Assembly (NCBI RefSeq): GCF_000193635.1
Contig: NZ_AEKT01000023.1
Span: forward strand, 1 to 64,000
DNA: 64,000 nt
DNA from: Weissella cibaria KACC 11862
GTDB taxonomy: Bacteria > Bacillota > Bacilli > Lactobacillales > Lactobacillaceae
Direction: 5' to 3'
Shown: in pieces, positions 61,942 through 64,000 of the stretch
Position numbering within the stretch: the stretch's first letter is position 1
Layout of the letters: every line of letters starts with the position of its first letter
Made by a program: the position numbers and the translations under genes
Notes under the pieces: generated by a model
The model's input: the letters and a program-made list of their open reading frames with translations, nothing else
What the model was told of the DNA's origin: nothing
Database searches by the model: none

Positions 61942-62942
61942 CAGAGGCCTTTAAAGTAACAACACGGCCAAAGATTGTTGTCATTGGCGGTGGTTCCGGT
62001 CAACCGGTGATTTTGCGGGGGTTGAAGCAGTATGATACTGATTTAACTGCCGTTATTACGGTGGCTGATGATGGTGGTTCTTCTGGGACGTTGCGGGATT
62101 ATCTCAATATGGTACCGCCTGGTGATATTCGAAATGTGATGGCCGTTTTATCGAGTTTGCCACAAGAAATTATTGATATTTTCCAATACCGTTTTCGCAA
62201 AGAGGATGAAATGCTAGCGAATCACGCGTTGGGGAACTTGATCATTGCGGCGATGGCAGAGAAGGAACGTGACATTTTTACAGGCGTTCAGACGCTTGCA
62301 AAAGTCATGGACGTACAGGGGCATGTGTATCCGGTAGCGGATGAGCCACTGGTGTTGCATGCCACATTTTCAGATGGCACAACTTTGTCTGGCGAAGCTG
62401 AAATTACAGCTGCCCACAAGCGGATTGATAGTATTTGGGTGACACCGCAGGATGATTCGACGAATGAAGTTGCGCAAGCGCCATCAGAGGTCATTAATGC
62501 CATTTTGAACGCAGACGTGATTGTTTTAGGACCGGGAAGTTTGTTTACGAGTGTCTTGCCAAACTTAATGGTCCCCAATGTCGCTGAAGCATTAAAGGCG
62601 ACCCGAGCAAAAGTGGTTTACATTGCGAACATCATGACGCAAAAGGGTGAAACTGATGATTTTTCAGATGCTGATCACCTACGCGCGATTAATCGACACG
62701 TGGGTGATAACGTCGTCGATGCCGTGATTATGAATACTGGCGTCGTGCCAGAAGATTATATTGACTGGAAGAAGTGGAACGAGGTCTCGCACCAGGTAAC
62801 GTTTGATCCGGAAGAGGTTCGACAAGAAGGTGCGGTGCCTGTCTTGGGCGATTTGTTAGAGTTACGGGATGATGGCGCCTTTCACAATGGTGATATTGTG
62901 GCCCAATTAATCATGCAAATTGCGAACTCGCCCGAAATATAA
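61938..62942 (+). CDS. yvcK: Gluconeogenesis/cell-shape factor YvcK (CofD-like)
   Basis: 334 residues; IGGGSGQPVILRGLKQYDTDL near the N-terminus in pieces, VADDGGSSGTLRDYL and NHALGNLIIAA are the CofD/YvcK landmarks. Binds UDP-sugars and is needed for growth on gluconeogenic carbon and normal wall synthesis in Bacillus. Middle gene of rapZ-yvcK-whiA. Confidence 0.95.
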   Translation: MTEAFKVTTRPKIVVIGGGSGQPVILRGLKQYDTDLTAVITVADDGGSSGTLRDYLNMVPPGDIRNVMAVLSSLPQEIIDIFQYRFRKEDEMLANHALGNLIIAAMAEKERDIFTGVQTLAKVMDVQGHVYPVADEPLVLHATFSDGTTLSGEAEITAAHKRIDSIWVTPQDDSTNEVAQAPSEVINAILNADVIVLGPGSLFTSVLPNLMVPNVAEALKATRAKVVYIANIMTQKGETDDFSDADHLRAINRHVGDNVVDAVIMNTGVVPEDYIDWKKWNEVSHQVTFDPEEVRQEGAVPVLGDLLELRDDGAFHNGDIVAQLIMQIANSPEI

Positions 62943-62958
62943 AAAGGAGGTGTAAACT

Positions 62959-63915
62959 GTGTCATTTGCAAGTGATGTGAAAAAAGAATTAACAATGCTT
63001 GAGATTAACAATCCAGATAATGCGAAGGCTGAATTGTCAGCATTGTTGCGAATGAATGGTTCGCTAGGACTAGCAAACATGCGGTTTACGCTGAATGTAC
63101 AAACAGAGAATGCAGCGACAGCCCGACGGATTCTGGGGTTGCTCCAACAGTTCTACCAGTTGCCTTCAGAAATTTCGGTCCGACGTCAGATGAAACTGAA
63201 GAAGAATAATCTGTATGTCGTTCGAATTGTGCAAGGTGTCAATGAATTGCTAGATGATTTGCACATTTTTGAAGACTTTGAATTGTTGCCAACGGTACCA
63301 GACGATTGGCTAGCTGATGAAGGCAAAGCACGTTCTTATTTGCGTGGGGCGTTTTTAGCGGCTGGATCAGTTAATAATCCAGAAACAAGTCGGTATCACT
63401 TAGAGATTTACTCATTGTATGAAGAACAAGCTCACCAATTGGAAGGCTTGATGAATCGGTTTGATTTAAATGCTAAAGTCGTTGATCGCCGGTCAGGCTA
63501 CATTGTTTATCTAAAAGAGGCTGAAAAAATCGGTGATATGTTAATGGTGATTGGGGCTACTAATGCCATGCTTAAAATGGAAGACGTGCGTATTCTACGG
63601 GATATGCGTAATTCTGTTAATCGATTAGTTAATGCAGAAAATGCTAATTTGGATAAGACGGTTAATGCCAGCCAAAAGCAGATTGATGATATTGAATTTT
63701 TAGATGAAGAAATTGGCTTAGCTCGTCTGCCTGAAAAGTTACGTGAAATTGCCGAGGTGCGGCTTGCCCATCGTGAAGACCCGTTGTCGGAACTTGGTCA
63801 GTACGTGCCGTCTGGTGAAATTTCTAAGTCAGGGGTTAATCACCGTCTGCGTAAACTCTCGAAGATGGCTGATGATTTACGGACGACGGGGGCACTTCCT
63901 AAAGGAATCAACTAG
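62959..63915 (+). CDS. whiA: DNA-binding protein WhiA
   Basis: 318 residues: degenerate LAGLIDADG-type N-terminal domain ([13 protein letters not shown], then [16 protein letters not shown]) and a C-terminal HTH ([12 protein letters not shown]). Involved in cell division or chromosome segregation in Firmicutes and sporulation in actinomycetes. GTG start with AAAGGAGGTG upstream. Confidence 0.95.
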   Translation: MSFASDVKKELTMLEINNPDNAKAELSALLRMNGSLGLANMRFTLNVQTENAATARRILGLLQQFYQLPSEISVRRQMKLKKNNLYVVRIVQGVNELLDDLHIFEDFELLPTVPDDWLADEGKARSYLRGAFLAAGSVNNPETSRYHLEIYSLYEEQAHQLEGLMNRFDLNAKVVDRRSGYIVYLKEAEKIGDMLMVIGATNAMLKMEDVRILRDMRNSVNRLVNAENANLDKTVNASQKQIDDIEFLDEEIGLARLPEKLREIAEVRLAHREDPLSELGQYVPSGEISKSGVNHRLRKLSKMADDLRTTGALPKGIN

Positions 63916-63929
63916 AAGGCTTCTTTTTG

Positions 63930-63946
63930 TTTGACCATGTTTGACG
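63930..63946 (+). promoter_or_regulatory. CtsR operator before the next (off-window) gene, probably clpP
   Basis: TTTGACC-ATG-TTTGACG matches the reverse of the CtsR heptad repeat GGTCAAA-NAN-GGTCAAA except the last base. A TTGACC (63931-63936), 17-nt spacer, TAAAAT (63954-63959) promoter overlaps it, and AGGAGG at about 63986 ends the window. clpP follows whiA in related genomes. Confidence 0.8.
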
Positions 63947-64000
63947 AAATGTCTAAAATATAGATATGTTCTGATTTGAACATCAGGAGGAAATTAAAAA

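Noticed and set aside
1-64000. tRNA or rRNA genes
   Set aside because: No cloverleaf-type T-loop sequences or rRNA stretches were found outside coding regions by reading; a covariance-model scan would be decisive.

Overview
The window is chromosomal DNA of a Gram-positive lactic acid bacterium. Gene content (Met T-boxes, Mn ABC transporter, pyruvate oxidase, ECF module, SigH, rapZ-yvcK-whiA), codon habits (TTG for Leu, TCA for Ser, CGT for Arg) and moderate GC by eye point to Lactobacillales, most likely Weissella or a close Leuconostocaceae relative; the genus is an inference. No tRNA, rRNA, IS element, prophage or CRISPR array was seen.

Layout. 0-3.1 kb: metQNI methionine transporter (minus strand) behind a Met T-box. 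3.1-6.4 kb: DUF1275 membrane protein, then pncB-nadE for NAD synthesis. 6.6-18.7 kb: a reductive-TCA block: flavin reductase with a predicted covalent-FMN tail, ApbE flavin transferase, PAS protein, LysR regulator, fumarase, soluble fumarate reductase, DASS dicarboxylate transporter, a lactate-dehydrogenase-fold enzyme with the malate dehydrogenase specificity Arg, and pyruvate carboxylase. Together these could take pyruvate + CO2 to succinate while reoxidising NADH. 18.7-30.5 kb: cysS, a Met T-box operon (cystathionine synthase/lyase, MetE-like, second MetQ, luxS), then mrnC-rlmB-sigH-rpmG-secE-nusG and rplK-rplA, rplJ-rplL with an L10 leader.

30.6-41.4 kb: class A beta-lactamase-fold protein, Mn ABC transporter, type II NADH dehydrogenase fused to a DoxX-like membrane domain, SpoU methylase, ecfA1-ecfA2-ecfT-truA-rplM-rpsI. 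41.4-48.6 kb: a looser accessory stretch with a gene remnant, an SDR, a broken LysR gene, a small membrane protein, a class C serine hydrolase, CcpA-regulated pyruvate oxidase, TetR regulator and a uracil-DNA glycosylase-like protein. 48.7-57.7 kb: a large LRR-NEAT (haem-binding type) surface protein, aldo/keto reductase, GH13 glucosidase with a perfect cre site, a HerA-type ATPase interrupted by an amber codon, PAP2 phosphatase, small membrane protein, MFS exporter. 57.8-64 kb: uvrA, a 40-residue basic protein, rapZ-yvcK-whiA, and a CtsR operator at the right edge that predicts a clp gene just outside.

The most interesting candidate system is the flavinylated NADH:fumarate reductase module with its malate dehydrogenase and pyruvate carboxylase. 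Other strong signals are the absence of a lipobox Cys in all three substrate-binding proteins, the LRR-NEAT surface protein, the UvrA lacking half of a zinc module, and a candidate small RNA at 20.34-20.48 kb.
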